Shown here: piece by piece, positions 62,484 through 64,000 of the stretch
Layout of the letters: each line of letters begins with the position of its first letter
Position numbering within the stretch: the stretch's first letter is position 1
NCBI RefSeq assembly: GCF_900113435.1
Contig: NZ_FOPG01000003.1
Span: 620,001 to 684,000 of the forward strand
Origin: Sulfitobacter dubius
GTDB taxonomy: Bacteria > Pseudomonadota > Alphaproteobacteria > Rhodobacterales > Rhodobacteraceae
Reading direction: 5' to 3'
DNA length: 64,000 nt
Notes under the pieces: generated by a model
What the model was told of the DNA's origin: nothing
Seen by the model: only the letters and a program-made list of their open reading frames with translations
The model's database searches: none
Translations under genes and position numbers: made by a program

Positions 62484-62939
62484 ATGAAACACGCCTCCCT
62501 CTCCACGCCCTTCGGCGATCTGACCTTGACCGAAGAAGACGGCGCAATCACCGCGCTTGGCTGGGGGCAGGCGACACGGCAGGACTGCTCGGACCTGCTT
62601 GATACCGCGCTGAGCCAGCTTAACGAATATGCGACAGGTAAGCGCCAGAGCTTCGACCTGCCACTGCGCATCAAAGGGAGCGATTTCCAACGCGAGGTCT
62701 GCACCGCGATTCTGGCGATTCCGTTCGGCGATACCCGCACCTATGGCGAAATTGCCCGCGACCTCGGCGTGCCTGCGCAAGCGGTGGGCGGGGCCTGTGG
62801 CGGCAATCCGATCCCGGTCATTATCCCATGCCACCGGGTAATGGGGGCGAAGGGCCTGACTGGCTTTAGCGGGGCAGGTGGGGTCGAGACCAAGGTCGCG
62901 CTGCTGCGCCATGAGGGCGCGGCGGGGCTGTTGATTTAA
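62484..62939 (+). CDS. Methylated-DNA-protein-cysteine methyltransferase
   Basis: This 151-residue suicide repair protein moves alkyl groups from O6-alkylguanine to its own cysteine. The active-site motif is PCHRV with Cys116, preceded by the DNA-binding helix EIARDLGVPAQAVGGACGGNP. The length fits Ogt/MGMT. The ATG before KHASLSTPFGD is chosen; an ATG nine codons earlier is open. It converges with pcs. Confidence 0.92.
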   Translation: MKHASLSTPFGDLTLTEEDGAITALGWGQATRQDCSDLLDTALSQLNEYATGKRQSFDLPLRIKGSDFQREVCTAILAIPFGDTRTYGEIARDLGVPAQAVGGACGGNPIPVIIPCHRVMGAKGLTGFSGAGGVETKVALLRHEGAAGLLI

Positions 62940-62954
62940 CCTCGTAAAGCAGTC

Positions 62955-63650
62955 TTAGTCTTCGGCGAGGGGGATCAACTGCTGCGCAGCACCGGCGCAG
63001 ATCAGGTAGATTGAGGTGATTACCAGACCCCAGTGGGCCCAGCTTTCGGGGTGAAAATTCACCCAAGCCGACCAGCCCGCGAAGAAGGTCCATGCCAGCG
63101 CCATGGGCAATGTCACGGGGCGCCAGCGTTCGGTCCGGACGGGGTGCACGAACTTGATCGGCAGAAACATCGCCGCGGCAAGGATCGTGACCACGATTAG
63201 GCTGACCCACCACTGGGGCTGCAAAGCAAAGAGCACCAGCACCAGCATGTTCCAGCAACCGGGGAAGCCTTTGAATGAATTGTCCTTCGTTTTCATGCGT
63301 GTGTCGGAAAAATACATGACGCTGGCAAAGGTGATGATAATGATCATCGCCCAACCGCTCCAGCCATCCATCAGCCCCGAGGTGAACAGCGCGAAGGCCG
63401 GAATAAAGACATAGGTGAGGTAGTCGATGATGAGGTCCATCAAGACGCCGTCAAACTCCGGCGCGTTGGTCTTTACATCGTATCTGCGCGCCAATGGGCC
63501 GTCGATGCCATCAACAAAAAAGGCGATCACCAGCCAAAGGAACATCAAGTCCCATTTTTCCTCCACAGCGGCGAGCATGGCGAGCATCGCCAGCACCGCG
63601 CCGGTGGCAGTGAAAAGGTGAACGAAGAGGGCGCGCATCTGTATGGTCAT
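62955..63650 (-). CDS. pcs: Phosphatidylcholine synthase (Pcs)
   Basis: Pcs makes phosphatidylcholine directly from choline and CDP-diacylglycerol, a route special to some bacteria. The roughly 231-residue membrane protein has about eight helices and the CDP-alcohol motif beginning DGIDGPLARRYD, then FDGVLMDLIIDYLTYVFIPA, whose spacing is that of Pcs rather than PssA. ATG codons also occur seven codons upstream and four downstream. With psd-pssA-pmtA in the same window, both PC routes are encoded. Confidence 0.9.
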   Translation of the reverse strand: MTIQMRALFVHLFTATGAVLAMLAMLAAVEEKWDLMFLWLVIAFFVDGIDGPLARRYDVKTNAPEFDGVLMDLIIDYLTYVFIPAFALFTSGLMDGWSGWAMIIIITFASVMYFSDTRMKTKDNSFKGFPGCWNMLVLVLFALQPQWWVSLIVVTILAAAMFLPIKFVHPVRTERWRPVTLPMALAWTFFAGWSAWVNFHPESWAHWGLVITSIYLICAGAAQQLIPLAED

Positions 63651-63918
63651 ATGTCTGCATCGCAAATCCATCAGGGGGATGCAAAGAAAACTCTATCACA
63701 GGTGGCAAAAACTAGCGTAACGCGGGCAGGGCGGGCTGGGGTGACCTTGACGGGCCAAGCTGTCTGACAGGAAAAGCGCTCAAGTCCTGCGCTTCGGGTT
63801 GACGGCTACCGCGATTCCCCTTAAAGCCAGCGGACCAATTCAGGGTCGGCTCTGCGCGGCCCCTATCGTATGTGTTTCCCGGATCGCTGGGCAGACACAA
63901 CAGCAAAAGGATGAACCC

Positions 63919-64000
63919 ATGTCGCGCCGTTGCGAATTGACCGGAAAAGGCCCGATGACGGGCAACAATGTAAGCCACGCCAACAACCGCACCCGCCGTC
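63919..64000 (+). CDS. rpmB: 50S ribosomal protein L28 (5' end only)
   Basis: The window ends 27 codons into this gene. [20 protein letters not shown] and NNRTRR match the N-terminus of L28. AAAAGGATG precedes the ATG by a few bases. The rest is outside the window. Confidence 0.93.
   Translation, partial: MSRRCELTGKGPMTGNNVSHANNRTRR

Noticed and set aside
1-64000. tRNA, rRNA, CRISPR arrays, integrases, attachment sites
   Set aside because: I looked through the intergenic stretches and saw no cloverleaf, repeat-spacer pattern or recombinase; a tRNA search program was not available, so a miss is possible.

Overview
The window looks like a chromosomal segment of a marine alphaproteobacterium of the Rhodobacterales (Roseobacter group, Sulfitobacter-like). 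The grounds are high GC, the cell-cycle regulator GcrA, an Irr-fabA-fabB-fabI block, phosphatidylcholine synthesis by two routes, a SAM/SAH riboswitch before metK, and the phoH-ybeY-corC-lnt-metK and rpsA-ihfB-lapA-trpF runs. Most of it is core housekeeping DNA with short intergenic gaps and many ATGA or TGATG stop/start overlaps. I saw no rRNA, tRNA, CRISPR array, transposase or phage gene.

Layout. 0-4 kb: a cut threonine dehydratase-type gene, an alpha/beta hydrolase and a haloacid dehalogenase in one operon, facing an FKBP isomerase and a THUMP RNA methyltransferase. An inverted-repeat element lies at about 4.03-4.17 kb. 4.2-9.6 kb: unsaturated fatty acid synthesis (fabI, fabB, fabA) with the iron regulator irr; an aldehyde dehydrogenase and an NAD(P)-binding protein sit between fabA and fabB on the other strand. 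9.6-11.7 kb: psd-pssA-pmtA, which take CDP-diacylglycerol through PS and PE to methylated PE. Pcs, the direct choline route to PC, is at 63 kb. 11.8-16 kb: a protein of uncertain function, miaB, and small secreted or envelope proteins. 16-21.2 kb: phoH, ybeY, corC, lnt and riboswitch-controlled metK. 21.4-25.3 kb: an AT-richer orphan gene, cmk, a membrane protein, aroA and trmB, all on the minus strand. 25.4-29.9 kb: a response regulator, rpsA, ihfB, lapA and trpF.

30-34.7 kb is an operon for a capsule-type or KDO-linked polysaccharide: KpsT-like ATPase, KpsE-like chain-length/export protein, kdsA, phosphomannomutase. 34.9-37.4 kb holds a LuxI-type acyl-homoserine-lactone synthase facing a membrane histidine kinase. 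37.4-44.5 kb: a permease with its ArsR regulator, a uracil-DNA glycosylase, an SseB-like protein, gcrA, argD, argF and a ketopantoate reductase-type gene. 44.5-52 kb: a phosphate transporter, NUDIX hydrolase, 6-phosphogluconate dehydrogenase, truA, and a YcjX/GNAT/YcjF trio.

The most accessory-looking part is 52-58.3 kb. A sulfotransferase gene faces a tightly overlapped four-gene operon: a sucrose-phosphate-synthase-like glycosyltransferase fused to a HAD phosphatase, a GT-B transferase, a GT2 transferase and a GT4 transferase. I infer a pathway that builds a small oligosaccharide or glycoside from a sucrose-like core; the product is not known. A Crp/Fnr regulator, ileS, an O6-alkylguanine-DNA alkyltransferase, pcs and the start of rpmB close the window.
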